In this document: positions 43,707 through 55,386 of the stretch, in pieces
Numbering within the stretch: position 1 is the first letter of the stretch
Layout of the letters: the number at the start of each line of letters is the position of its first letter
Notes under the pieces: model-generated
Databases searched by the model: none
The model's input: only the letters and a program-made list of their open reading frames with translations
What the model was told of the DNA's origin: nothing
Translations under genes and position numbers: made by a program
Assembly (NCBI GenBank): GCA_002786065.1
Contig: NHNY01000006.1
Location: 744,001-808,000, forward strand
Source of the DNA: Microcyclospora pomicola
Lineage: Eukaryota > Ascomycota > Dothideomycetes > Capnodiales
Direction: 5' to 3'
Length of the DNA stretch: 64,000 nt

Positions 43707-44414
43707 ACCGGATTCCTACCGTGTCTTACCGCAATGTATACATCAACCCACTTAGCCGATCTTTTAAATCTTACACAGAATCAAACTAGAACAAAATGTG
43801 AAACCAATCAATCAATCAATCCATCTATCAATTGACGAATCGACGAGTCGCCACGCTGTCTTCTTCTTCTTCTCTTTCCTCTCATGGGCGTCTGATTATG
43901 GAGATCTTGTGAAGTGTCTCCATCCTGATGGCACGCGCTGTCTATCCTGTTCTTGGGGCAAGGTATCTGCGTCTGATAGGACAGGTCGTGTTGGATGCAG
44001 CGCGATGTATATCGTACCAATCAATCTGTCGTACACACTCGAGCACCGAAGACATCGCATCGCATCACTCCCACGTCGTACATTGATAGATTCCCGAAGG
44101 AAGATGACCATTGATCCATCATGATGATCGTCCAAGAATACGTACGTACATACTCACTACCCACAAATGCTGTGAGCAAAGGCCCACCTATCACAGAGAC
44201 CATCAAGGATACCCCCAAATCATGCTATGCGAGACGCCATGCTACCACACCGCACCCAATTGAATATTGTATACCACCGAATATCTGAACTCATATGCTC
44301 CCATCCTATTACTGCTGCTTCAGATTTGCTCGTAGTAAGATGCAATGCTAACTTCCGAATAATGCCATGTGCCTGCGCGAAAATCCACAATCGCCATATT
44401 ATGCACTCTTTCCC
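43707..44414. other. intergenic, with a short AATC microsatellite
   Basis: No gene recognised. Four AATC units lie at 43805-43820. Confidence 0.5.
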
Positions 44415-47400
44415 TCACTCATCTCCTTTCCCAGACTCCCCGGAGTGGATCGCGGTGCCTGGTCTCGGCTCGTCTTCGTCATCAATTGGCGCGGAGGGTC
44501 GTTCTTGCGCTCCACCTTGTGCTACACGCTGCTGGTGCTGCGACTCAGCGATGACGGGCATCTCGACCACGCTCCTCGCGCTGTCAGGACTGCCATACTG
44601 CAGCGCCGTACCCTGCAGCTGCTGGGGCAATGGCGCAGTCACACTCGCCGATGGTCCAGCCTCAGCAAGCCCAGTCCGTGCATTGTATGTACTCTTCCTC
44701 GTCAGCGGTGCTTTACGCGGACTTTTGCGCGCCTTGGCATCGTTCCCGCCGATTCGGCCGATGGGTGTCTTCGGTTCCCGGGGTGCGAGACTGTGAGCGC
44801 TGGTGCTCAGGGTCAGCGAGCTACCGCCTCCGACGCCCTCCAAACGAGACCGCGTCGACTTCGTAAAGGGCATGTCGACCTCACTTTCGCGACGTGAGCT
44901 GGTGGCGGCCTGCGACATGTCTTTGATCCCCTTGAGCACCTCACGAAAGCCTTCTTCGAGCGTGTGCATGCGGGCGAGCATGATGCGGTTGACCATACCT
45001 TTCTCGGCATCTTCGCTACGGCGGCGTTCCTCTTCACGACGACGTTCGAGATCGCGCTCGCGGTAGAAAGCTTCGCTGAAGGAGGCAGGCATGCCCGAGA
45101 TGCCACCGCCGTCAATACCGGCCATGGGACGGTTGTCGCCAATCTCAGAGGCAAGGTCGAGCGCACGTGCATTCAAGGAAGGTTGACGGTAAGTGCGCCG
45201 TGAAGGCAGATCGAGGAATGCAAGCCCACTTCCGTCGATCGGGGCAGTCTTTTGGCGAGGCGGCATGATCGGTCTGGCTTTTGTCTGAGCAGGCTTCGGC
45301 TTGATATTTCGTGGCGTGGCGAGGGGATTGCCAGGGCTCGTTGTACCACCAGTATTGGTATTTCTGCCTGTGGGGAACACCGGCATTCGTTGTCGATTCG
45401 ACGTAGAAGAATCGTCCGCGACAGGTGGAATGAAGAGCATGGTGGCGTTGGATGTGTTTCTGATATGTGAAGACCGCTTGCCTGCTGGCTTTGCTTTGAT
45501 CGAAGATCCAGCCGTTGAAGGAGGGTCTGCAACATCTTGCAGACGTGCCTTGGCCGCGCTTGATGGTTGGAAGAACGGCCCTCGATTCGCCAGAGGAGTT
45601 CGAAAGAATTCGTCTTCGCTGTCGTCGTTACCGGGTCGCTGGACTGCTCTGTCGATTGACATGGCACTCTCACCCACGCCCGGTGTAGGAGCATCTGACT
45701 CGTCGTTATTCTCATAGTCTCCGTCTGCGTCGGTCTCCTGCGGTTCCACATCTCCGCGAACGCCAGTATCCTCAGATTCTTCATCAATCCTCTGCGGTCT
45801 CCGAGGAGCGTCAGGATCGCTGACAGCACTTCTTGACACCTGCGACATGTCGCGACCTTTGCCTGCTTGTCTAATCCGTTCCGAGGTTAGCGCTCGGCGC
45901 GTCTTTGGTCTACGATGTTCGAGCTGCTCGAGCACACTTCTAGGCTGCTCGATCGGTGGGCTTGCACCACCCTCTTGATCAGCTGCTTGCATCCACTGAG
46001 CGACGGCGTTGGAGGAGTTGCGACGACCGCTATACATCTCGCGAGTCGTTGTTCGCAAAGTGCTACCGTGGAAAGGCCTTCGAAACACTTCATCAAGAGC
46101 TTGATCTTTGTTGAAGCTCATGACGGAAGGTTCACGAAGCAAGCGAGGTCCTGGACTGAAGACTTCATGCACTTTATTGATGCCGAAGGCCAGTGGCTTG
46201 GCTTGGCTCGTGGTAGGCTTCTCAATCAAATCAATCGGCTCGTACACATAAGTAGAGAGAATGAGCCGTTCGTATGCGAAAATGCCGAATAGAATTGGGA
46301 AGTGCGTCAGTTTGATGATGTATCGGTTTGTCTTGACGAATTGCCTGAGAGGTATGATGTAGCGCAGGGGGCTGATAATCCACGCGAAAATGTTGGTGGG
46401 TGCTACGTAAGAGAACAACGCATCCGACTTGACCATAGAGATGGTGTTGATAGCGAACAAGAATTGATGCTCCTCATTCGCGTTTTGTACGATGGCCATG
46501 AAGCTGTTGGTTAGGACAGTGATCAGAATGGTCACGATGAGAAAGTGACAGATGATCAGGAACAAACCCATGATCGCTTTCCCAAGCATGTTGTACCCTT
46601 TCCAGTGGTCCCACGCGGCCGGCGTGAACCCCATGAGGATCTGAAACAGCGCATACGCGACTGCATTGCCATCAGTAGCCTCGTCTGAGAACGAGAGCGT
46701 GAAAGCCACGAAGAACCCAGAACAGGATATCAGGATCAGCACAAGAACGGCAATGAGGTCTTGCGCCATCATTCGAAACGCAATGAGAAGTTGGGAGAAG
46801 TAGCGGTAGTGGTCAAGGACGCTGAACAGACGAGGGAAAAGCAGGATAGCAGTCGATGCGAGGACGTCATAGGCCATACTGGCAATGCGATGCTTTCCCT
46901 GCTCAGCAAGGACTATGCCGTACAGACGCAGGCAATAGTACACTCCGAAGAGTAGCAGGATGCCAAGGTCGAAGGCATTCCAGAAACTCAAGATGTAGAG
47001 TCCAAATCCCTGTTCGGTGAAGCCCACCACTTCATCAAGCATGTAGCCTAATGACCAGAACCAGAACAAGACTTCTAGTGGAGTGATGTCTAGGCTGCGA
47101 TCCACCAGCACGGCAATGAATAAGCCGAGCATGGTGGCAAAGCTGAATGTGCTGAAGACTTGCCGATACCGTGGCACTCTCAGTCGACTCAGCTTGAACA
47201 GCGAAGCTTCACGTGGATCATACAGAGTCACAGAACGTCGGGTGATGGCCCGTTCTTCTGCTTTCTTACTTGCATTCGTTTTCTGCGCTTTTCTGGAAGT
47301 CACGGCATCAGCAGGAAGAGCACTGGGAGATTGCTCTGTCATAGTTCCATAACCACCAGCAGGTCGACCACGTTGCTGCACCGATTGCCTTGACGGTTTG

Positions 47401-48381
47401 CGGTGTAAATTGTCGGCCTCGGAGTGGAAGACGATGGTCCCTGCCCAGATGGCTTCGAGGTGTTGGACAACCAAAGGATGCGCAAGGAAACGCTTGGCCT
47501 GCGCGCGAATCGCGATCTCGATGGTACTTACCCGAATGCCTTTGGCCTGTGCTCTTTTGGCTTGCAAGTCGGGCAAGGGAGATGTCTGACCCGGACTCAC
47601 CCCAGCTACAGCTGCTGGCGTCATACCTGATAGCGGGTCAAACTGGGATGAAGGATGTCAGTGGTCGGCTGAACATGGGTAGTCGGGGGAAGTTAAGACG
47701 AACATCATAAGACAATGCATCGATCAATTCACGAGTGCTCATCTCCTTCAACAACCTCATTGCCAACAGCTCACTGATCAATGCTCTCGTCCGCAGGACG
47801 CCAACGTTTCCGGGATTGGCCTGGCCTTCCTTCTGAAACTGCAAGCAGTTGGCTATCAGGGCACAGAGCGTCGCTCGGTTGAAGTGGTTGGTGCGGATCT
47901 GCGTCTGAACTGGCTTGACCACGAACTGGCTGATCTGGGGGCTTCGAAGCTGTTCCCATGATAACGTCGTCTCGCACTTCTGCACGATCAGGATCCTGAT
48001 AGCATGTGTGATGTTGTATAGCGGCAGACGATCGAGATGCGCCGCCGAGAAGATGGGCAGGAGTGGGGTATTGATCGCATCCTCATCATGTTCTTCCTGG
48101 TCGTCCTCGTCCTCCTCTTGTTCATCGTTCCCGTCATCGTGCTCGGTGGGTCTGCGATCGAAGTAGGATGGCCCGCCGCGCGTGTTGTAGAGAAAGGTAG
48201 GCACTCCGTGCTCATCTTCATCGTCTTCGTCAATGCCGTCTTCCTCATCGTCGTCGTCCACGCTCTGGCCGATAGCACGATGGCGGGATACCTCCGGCGA
48301 GGAGGCAGGTGAGAAGACCCGGGCAGTCTTGGAGTTGTTGCGACTTTGTCGACTGCTACGGCGCAGTAGCGAGGAGAACAT
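44415..48381 (-). CDS. YVC1: Yvc1-like vacuolar TRP cation channel
   Basis: Six-helix cation channel related to yeast TRPY1/Yvc1, which releases vacuolar Ca2+ on stretch or stress. The protein is 1301 residues from exons 47704-48381 and 44415-47642. The 61-nt intron (GTTCGT..CCCAG) joins LIDALSYD to FDPLSGMTP. The N-terminal ~110 residues are strongly acidic (DDDDEEDGIDEDDEDE). The helical LYNITHAIRILIVQKCE region follows, then the channel core at about residues 389-605, including the pore-like FQILMGFTPAAWDHW. The C-terminal ~600 residues are disordered and basic, without a recognised domain. Yeast Yvc1 is about half this length; the tail explains the difference. Confidence 0.9.
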
Positions 48382-49722
48382 CAGCAGGGACGAGTGATGA
48401 GGAGGGAGAAGTGGGGACTGGTTGGCTGCCGACTACGACACGTCGCTCCACTCGTTGTCGAGGCTGAAGTGCAATGCATGCAGGCGATCAAGCACGATGG
48501 CAGTTCTTATTGCCGACCACTAATTGATGACGAGATGAAGGGCGTCTGGCAGATGAGAGACAGGCAAATGTACGTTCGTGACCAGCAGTCACAGCATGAG
48601 TACGACCAGCAGCGTTCCACCACGCCAGAGCATGAGCTAGTCACCTGGATATGTGCACGCTCAGTCTCGTCGGCTCCCGTGATGGAGGTGTCATGTAGGG
48701 CACGACGGTTAAAATACTGTAGCCGCTGCAGTGACTAGCATGACTGCTTATCTCGCCGCCGTTCATGGCTGATGCGGACAGCTCGAGGCGATCGATATCG
48801 TCACATATCTCGGATCTGGTCGAGGCTCAAGCCGAGCAGCAGCCTGGAGAACCAATCGAATGGCGATCCGCGCGCACTCGCATGTACAGGCAGGTCATGA
48901 TGTACCGGTCTAACATGACTAGAATCGGCGGATATGATCTGGACGGATTGCTAGTCGATGTTGCGTGCAGCAGATTCGGATTATTTTTGACCACGACATG
49001 GGCCATGCAGCGTAGTCGCCTCGCTAGCCCGTCGCTTATACTGTAGTCTGCCCCCAGCGGTCATCTGCACATGGACTATCACATGCACTTTTGCCAGTCT
49101 GCAGCACTCATACGCCGTTACAGTTGTACCATCGTCGCATCTTGCACGTACATACCGCCGAAGTTAGGCTCCAGCAGACGTCATGACATAAGCATTTGCA
49201 TGCCGTTGTAGTCGATACCTGAGAATTGCCGATGTGTCGTTTCTATTACATGGTCCTAGACGCTGTGGACCCTCATCAAAGTCACCTCGATTTAAGCTCT
49301 GACCACCCAACCCTGGACCGTGGGGTTGAACTTTGAAGAAAGTCTCGGATCGACACACGACTGCACCTTTTGCGCGACACCTGCCCTCACCTGAATCACC
49401 ACCAAGAATCAATACTAGAAGACCAACGCCCATTGATCATATATCTGTACAGCACCCCACGGACAACACGAAGGCCTTCCGACCAAACAGCGGTGAAGTA
49501 CGCCCCCATCGCACCGTAGCACGCGACAGCCGGGGGAAGATATACCTCCATTCAGATATACATGTACTTGTACCTCTCCCAATAGCTCGCTTCCGACTGA
49601 CCTCCCCACGGCACCACCACCACCACCACCATCAGGCCTAGAAGATACGTCCCCTCACTTGTGTCCCGTACTGGTCTGCACACATCCACATCAACCCCAG
49701 GTCTTACGCAGCATCCACCGTC
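48382..49722. other. divergent intergenic region
   Basis: About 1.3 kb between Yvc1-like (-) and EIF1AD-like (+). No gene recognised. A CAC trinucleotide run (about 49612-49630) lies in the probable leader of the latter. Confidence 0.5.
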
Positions 49723-50145
49723 ATGCCGAAGCCCAAACGCCTGGACAACGCCGTGCACCAGGAAACGCTCAACCCACCGGACCGTCTGGCTCCGACGCAG
49801 TCCATCGCCCGCCTCAGACAAGCGGCTGGGAAGAACCTCTACCACTTGGACTTGCCCTCTGGCGACCCCATCCTGGCCGAGCTGCCGGCCAAGTTCCGCT
49901 CCACCATCTGGCTGAAGCGCGGCTCGTACGTGCTCGTCGATACGGCGGCGCTGGCGGATCGCGACAACAAGCTCAGCGGCGAGATTGTCAACGTGGTCGG
50001 CGATGAGAAGGCGTGGCGGCGCATGCCGTATTGGCCGGTGGAGTTCGCGGCCAAGACGAGGACGTACGACGATGAGGAGTCGGAGGATGAGGGACCGCAG
50101 ATGCCACCTTCAGACGACGATGACGATGATGCACAGGAGGGTTGA
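49723..50145 (+). CDS. EIF1AD-like S1/OB-fold RNA-binding protein
   Basis: Small protein of 140 residues, one exon. It begins MPKPKRLDNAVHQE, then an S1/eIF1A-type OB fold (residues about 25-100: IARLRQAAGKNLYHLDLPSGDPILAELPAKFR, WLKRGSYVLVD). The tail is highly acidic (Asp/Glu). This arrangement matches the conserved EIF1AD family, distinct from initiation factor eIF1A itself; a role in translation or ribosome biogenesis is inferred. It converges closely with ALG3 (28 bp between ends). Confidence 0.85.
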   Translation: MPKPKRLDNAVHQETLNPPDRLAPTQSIARLRQAAGKNLYHLDLPSGDPILAELPAKFRSTIWLKRGSYVLVDTAALADRDNKLSGEIVNVVGDEKAWRRMPYWPVEFAAKTRTYDDEESEDEGPQMPPSDDDDDDAQEG

Positions 50146-50172
50146 TTTTGAAGCTTTATGAGTTATCTGTGG

Positions 50173-51674
50173 CTATTCTACGTGCTTCTTCGTCGCAGCG
50201 GCAGCTGGAGCTGAAACCTCCCGAGTTCCCACCCAAATACTGCCAACGGTAAACGCAAGGCAGCCCACGACCACCATAGAGGACGCGTCCGTGCTAGGGT
50301 AGACATTCCATGCCCATTCCTGGGCAGCCCACACGGCATATATCAGCACAGGATGGAGGCCACTCCGCCACAGTAGGAACGGTGTGGCCCAAGCGATATA
50401 GGCGAAGAACTGGTAGTGCAGGCTGCGTGCACATAAGCAACCGATGATGACCGACGTAAGGACGGTGGTCATCACGAAATCCGGCGTCACGCGTCGCGAC
50501 GTACGAAACTGAATCTCCCTGGATGGTTCGTTGATGAGCTGCTTGATAGCGCTGGGGAGCGAGAGTTGTGCGGGTCTCAGCCATCGAGTCGCGACGAACA
50601 GCGCAAGTAGCGATAGATGTGCGCCTAAGAGCGCCAGAGAGAATGGTCGAGAGAGAAAGGTCTCCTCCCCCACGAACCGCCAGTTGACCGTCCACTTGAA
50701 CAGAAACTGCCGGGTGAACTCAAACGCCCTGGTGAGATAGCTGCGCGGGTACGTCCCCAGAAAGGGGTATGCGAGCATAAGCTGTACGTAGACACGAGTT
50801 AGCTGCTGTAGTAACCACATCCGCATATGCATGAATCCCGATCGAACATACCTGAACCTGCCCCATAAGCCCCGCCGCACTCAACGCCCTACCCCTCCCC
50901 ACCGCCTGCCACAACACCACTCCGACCGCCGGCAGCGCCAACAACGCGACCATCTTGACCCCGACCGCCAGACTGAACAGCACGCTCCCCGCCGCCCACC
51001 GCCGCTGCTGCCAGCACGCCACCGCCGCCACGAGCCCCAGCTCCGCGAACCCGTCGTTGAACAGCCGCAGCACAAACACCGAATGCAGCCGCTTGCTCCC
51101 CACCAGCAGCGGGAACACATACGGCGGCACCCCGCCCGCGCGCAGGTACGTCCCCATCACCAGCGCCAGCGTCGCGAGGTACAGCGCCGCGAAGCACAGC
51201 TGCGCCGTCGCGATGTTGCGGCCTTGTGACGTGAGCGCGTACAGCCCGCGGTACAGCCAGACGTGCGCGGCCGGGTAGACCAGCGGGCCCGTGTCGCCGA
51301 CCAGGCGCGTGTAGTCGCGCTCGCCCGAGAGGAAGAGCGCGATTTGTTGCATGTAGGCGCGCCAGTCGATTTCGGTGTCTGGTGGAAGCCTAGGTTAGAG
51401 TTTTCCCTTGGTATGGCTTGGGAGTATATAGAGACGAAGGAGGGAGAGGAGATTTGTAGGTTTGAGTGCGGTCAGGTAGTTGGGATATATGGTTGTTCGT
51501 TCTTGTTTGATGCTTGGAATGTCAAGGTGGATGAAAGCTCAACATACAGGGGACTTTCCACACCACGCCAGCCGTCAACACGACATCGGCAAAGAAACAT
51601 ATCGTTGCCGCAGTCGCACTCCATGCTGGGTCGGTGGCGAGCGCGAGAGCCTGACGGACGAGTTTGACGGGCAT
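50173..51674 (-). CDS. ALG3: dolichyl-P-Man:Man5GlcNAc2-PP-dolichol alpha-1,3-mannosyltransferase
   Basis: ER membrane enzyme (GT58) that adds the sixth mannose to the lipid-linked N-glycan precursor, using dolichol-phosphate-mannose in the lumen. The protein is 420 residues from exons 51548-51674, 50852-51378 and 50173-50781. The introns (GTATGT..CCACCAG, 169 nt; GTATGT..ACGTACAG, 70 nt) rebuild KVPYTEIDWRAYMQQI and MGQVQLMLAYPFLGTYP. GDTGPLVYPAAHVWLY and KWTVNWRFVGEE are family hallmarks. Roughly ten hydrophobic segments are visible. The tail KKHVE is Lys-rich, which suits ER retention. Confidence 0.95.
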
Positions 51675-52706
51675 GATTGCGGTGTTAGGTATGTATGCTT
51701 GCTCGGAGGAGATTCGGGAGCTGAACAAACAGGCCAGTAGAAGTATTCTGTGGCCTGGCCTATTGTTCCCGCAAATGAACGTCTTGTAAAGCTGAGGTTC
51801 TGGAATTCGTGATGTCCTCCGAAGATACCGTAACTTATGCTACGTTCTCGCTGGAGACGTGAGATTTGTACCTTAGTATATCGTGAGGTGAAGATATGGC
51901 CAGCTTGAAGTTAGCCCCCGAGTCAGGTCACAGAGAGTTTCAGTGTAATGTCCAGAAATTCCCAGCTAATCAGAAGTTAGTCTAGATCTGACCATACAGA
52001 TCTAATGGCCCTTGAGCCTTGGGTCAACACACCGACTGTGAATTCGGTAAGAGTGACGATGGCCGACAAGACGGACAATGACAATACCACGATATCGCGC
52101 GGAAGCTTCTTACTCGCCATTGGTTGTTGTTTATCCGACGCTAGCGGATGTGTCATTTCTGCCACAATTTTCCTCATTTGTGGAACCACATCTGGCTCGT
52201 CATTGGCGCTGTCCACACTCGCAGCTAGCGGTTGTACACATCTGCCTGCCGAAGTTCCTATCGAGGAGGCTGCGAGTCTCACGAAGCTTACGGAGCTCCA
52301 ATGGTATGAACCTCTTCGCCGCTAATGGATGTGCCAACCTCGGGTGTTGTTGTTGGTGTGTCCAAGACAGACGACGGTCATATTACGGATATGCTGGCAT
52401 TCAGCCGTGGACAATTATTCATCTATCTGGCGATGACCAGGAGTCCATAAACGCCTCGAGATCTACGGCTGGAAGGCTCAATGTTCAGAAATGGAATCAG
52501 CCGAGAGGATGCAAGTGGTGGACGGAGAAGCTATGATTTGATCGAGAGGATCGAGTTGGGTGCGAGAACTTGTGCCCAAGCAGCTGCTCTCGAGATATGC
52601 TATAATCGAGCTTCGACATTGAGGGATGTCATCATGATCTGTTCTACTATAGCTAGAGAAGCAAGTTCAGAATTTGTCTCCTCGCCCCGCGCTCACAGCA
52701 ACAGTA
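51675..52706. other. intergenic
   Basis: No supported gene. A minus frame at 51977-52282 includes one hydrophobic stretch (IVVLSLSVLSAIVTL) but no family resemblance or promoter context, so it is not called. Confidence 0.5.
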
Positions 52707-54843
52707 CTAGTAATACCCAGAGCCGTTGATCTGTCCGCCGTATTGCAGGTTGTACCCTGTCAGTTCGTCGTCAAAATTCACGAGCGTGTCCATATCGACA
52801 TCATCGTTTCCGGCCTGCTGTTGCTGTTGATGTTGCTGCGCCTGCGCCTGCGCCTGCGGATGTGCCTGTTGTTGCTGTTGCACAGCACTTTCCGCCGACT
52901 CCCACTTCGGATCGATCGTGTCGACATCCATGCGACTGTTGGAACTCATATGCCCGCCAGCAACAAGTGCCGGGTCTACATTCGGGGGAGCTGGGGGCTC
53001 GACCCCGTCATGAATCTGCGTGCCAGGTGGGACCGCCTGACCAAAAGCCTCGATTCGTGCTTCCTTCCAATTGTTGAGTTTGGGCAGTTTCGGAACGGCG
53101 TCGCTGCGATTGCTATTGACACAATCGCCTCGTGCATTCATGAAGAATGTGGCTTCCTGGACTTCTCCCATCCGCTTCATTTGTTCATACTCCGCAGGGG
53201 ACCGTAATACAGGAAGCAGAAGACTAGCTTCGTACCATCGGCCCTTAACCTCGCTGTGACTCCTTTGCGTGGCTGCTGCGCGGAGCTTCCAGAAACTGGC
53301 CATGTGCTTGACGGCTATCGAACTGCTGTTCCGCTCGGCCAGGTCTTTATTCAATCGTTGTGGGAGCTCAACATTATTACTTGAAGCCGCAAGTGATGGT
53401 TTCGATGGGTCACTATGTGGTGTTGGAATGAGGGTATACACATCCCCCGTGAATGAGAGAGCATGCTGCATCAGCGAGCGTCCGAGATGGGAAACAGCTT
53501 TGGTACGATCGACGATCGCGTGAACAACCATGATGTCTGTACTCTGGTCATTAGACAGACGTACAGGATCACCGATCCAGATCTTCTCTGCGCCGAAAAA
53601 GACACCAGTATAATGGCTCTCAGTCACACCATCTTCCGCCTGTTCGGTTTTGATCAAGCCAAGAGGGGTGTAGCTCTGGTCAATAGACTTGGCGGCTAGT
53701 ATCGATGCGTCCACGTCAAGATTACCGTTCCCGTATCGTTTCTGCGTCATACCGTTCCAGTCGGCGTTTTCGAACCTCATAGGCTCTTGCTTGAAATTGT
53801 TCAAGCCATCCTGGGTGTACCGAGGAACACTCCAGGCAAGCCACGGTCGCATCTCGAACTCCGCAGATTTGGTGACAGCAGCAGGATATCGCAAAGGATG
53901 GCTGAGTTGTTGGACCGTATAGGAGCAACCATTCGTTGCGTGCATCCACCGTCGCAAGACTACCCCAAGGCTCCATGCTCCACCATTCTTGAACCACACC
54001 AATTCACCAGGCCGATACGTGAAATGATTCCAACCCCAGTCAATCTTCTGGTCTTGAAGTCTTGGACGTGGAAGTGGTGTTGGAATTAGTGAGACGGCAT
54101 TCGGCGGTGCTGGTTCTGTAGCGGGAGCTGGCTTTTGCAGCGTGCTAGTGGGTGGTGCTTGCTTGATGACTTGAGCCTGACTTTGTAAGGAAGGCTGCCG
54201 AGTGACGGTGGGTTTCATGTCTACATCCTGCTTCGCAGGCTTCGCCTTTGCGCCGGGTATAGCACTGTCCATCTCTTCTGGGCAGCAGACTCTGCAGGTG
54301 CAGTTGTCCGGATTTCCACTTTCATCCGTACACAGCCAAAGCAGATGCGGGAAGAAGTCGACAGGACTACGGTATCGTTTCCGGCGTCCGTGGGGGTGTC
54401 CATAGAGATATGCGTCTTGCCTATCGTTTCCACCCGCGGCATGTGTCTTGCTCTTGACTTCGGTCTTTCCGTCCTTGATCGTCTTCTTCACATGTTCGAA
54501 CAGTCTGTAACTTTCAGGGAAGGCAGCCAACATATATGCGTTATCTAGTGAGATATCAGAAAAATCGTCCCGCGTGTGACTTCTCGTTCACGACATACAT
54601 ACCAGTCCCGGGTTTTTCCTTCCACTCCATCTCTCGTGCTAACATGCCACCAAGCTTTCTTCGCCAGTCAACATGCTTCGTGCCATCAGGCGGAATCTCA
54701 CGGTAGTAATCCGAGACACCATTCTTGTCTGGCTTCTGATCCAACTGCTCGTCTGAGGGTTCGTTGGGCTCCTTCTTCCCCTTGGTGACTGTGAACTTCT
54801 TGCCATCACTACGGCGGACATAGAGTGGGTAAAATATCGCCAT
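52707..54843 (-). CDS. Clr2-like heterochromatin silencing protein
   Basis: Predicted nuclear silencing factor related to fission-yeast Clr2, a subunit of the SHREC histone-deacetylase/remodelling complex. The protein is 692 residues from exons 54603-54843 and 52707-54544. The 58-nt intron (GTATGT..CACTAG) joins KEKPGT to DNAYMLAAFPESYRLFEHV. The N-terminal domain (WRRKLGGMLAREMEWK, then YGHPHGRRKRYRSPVDFFPHLLWL) matches the Clr2 transcription-silencing region, and CTCRVCC may bind metal. A middle domain (WNHFTYRPGELVWFKNGGAWSLGVV) looks BAH-like. The C-terminus is Gln/Asp-rich. The start at 54843 is the first ATG. It is head to head with a SNF2/PHD gene. Confidence 0.8.
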
Positions 54844-55386
54844 CGTGGTCGTGATATGGTCGCCCTTGCACTCGAATTTCTGCACCAACTCAACGTCTTG
54901 TACTTGTCGTTGACGGTGTCATTATGCGGTCTTTCGTCTCAGACAGATTGAAGGCAACGTAATGAGGAGTTCGGCGTACATGTGCAACGCCATACGACAA
55001 GCACATGCAGATGTCGTCGCGAATTAGTGCAGATCGTTGCCCAAAGCGGCAAGAGAGGAAGACGCGACGAGACGTGTAGAGCTGCGCAGCGATATAATTT
55101 CCATCAGGTACATACACTCTCCTTTCGCTGCGTGAGTGTTGCGATATATATCTTTGCTCTCATACATCCAGTTGGAAAGATCAGACTCGTACACCCCCTC
55201 CATTTACATATATAGGCACAACGCATTGATTGTTGCGCATCAGGTTTGCCGACCGCTGGTCGCGTTGTGCAGCATTCACAAGCCAACATCTCGCGGAGAC
55301 AGATCAGGTCAGAATTGTCTATCACGAGCCAGAAGGCCCCACCAAACCTTTGCCAAGATAACAGTCATCTGCTCGCGTTGGACAGA
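54844..55386. promoter_or_regulatory. bidirectional promoter region, Clr2-like / SNF2-PHD
   Basis: These 543 bp separate the start codons of two divergent chromatin genes. No gene is visible inside. The position implies shared control; no specific binding motif was identified. Confidence 0.5.

Noticed and set aside
51977-52282. Possible small membrane protein on the minus strand
   Set aside because: One hydrophobic stretch only, no conserved features, and no splice partners that extend it.
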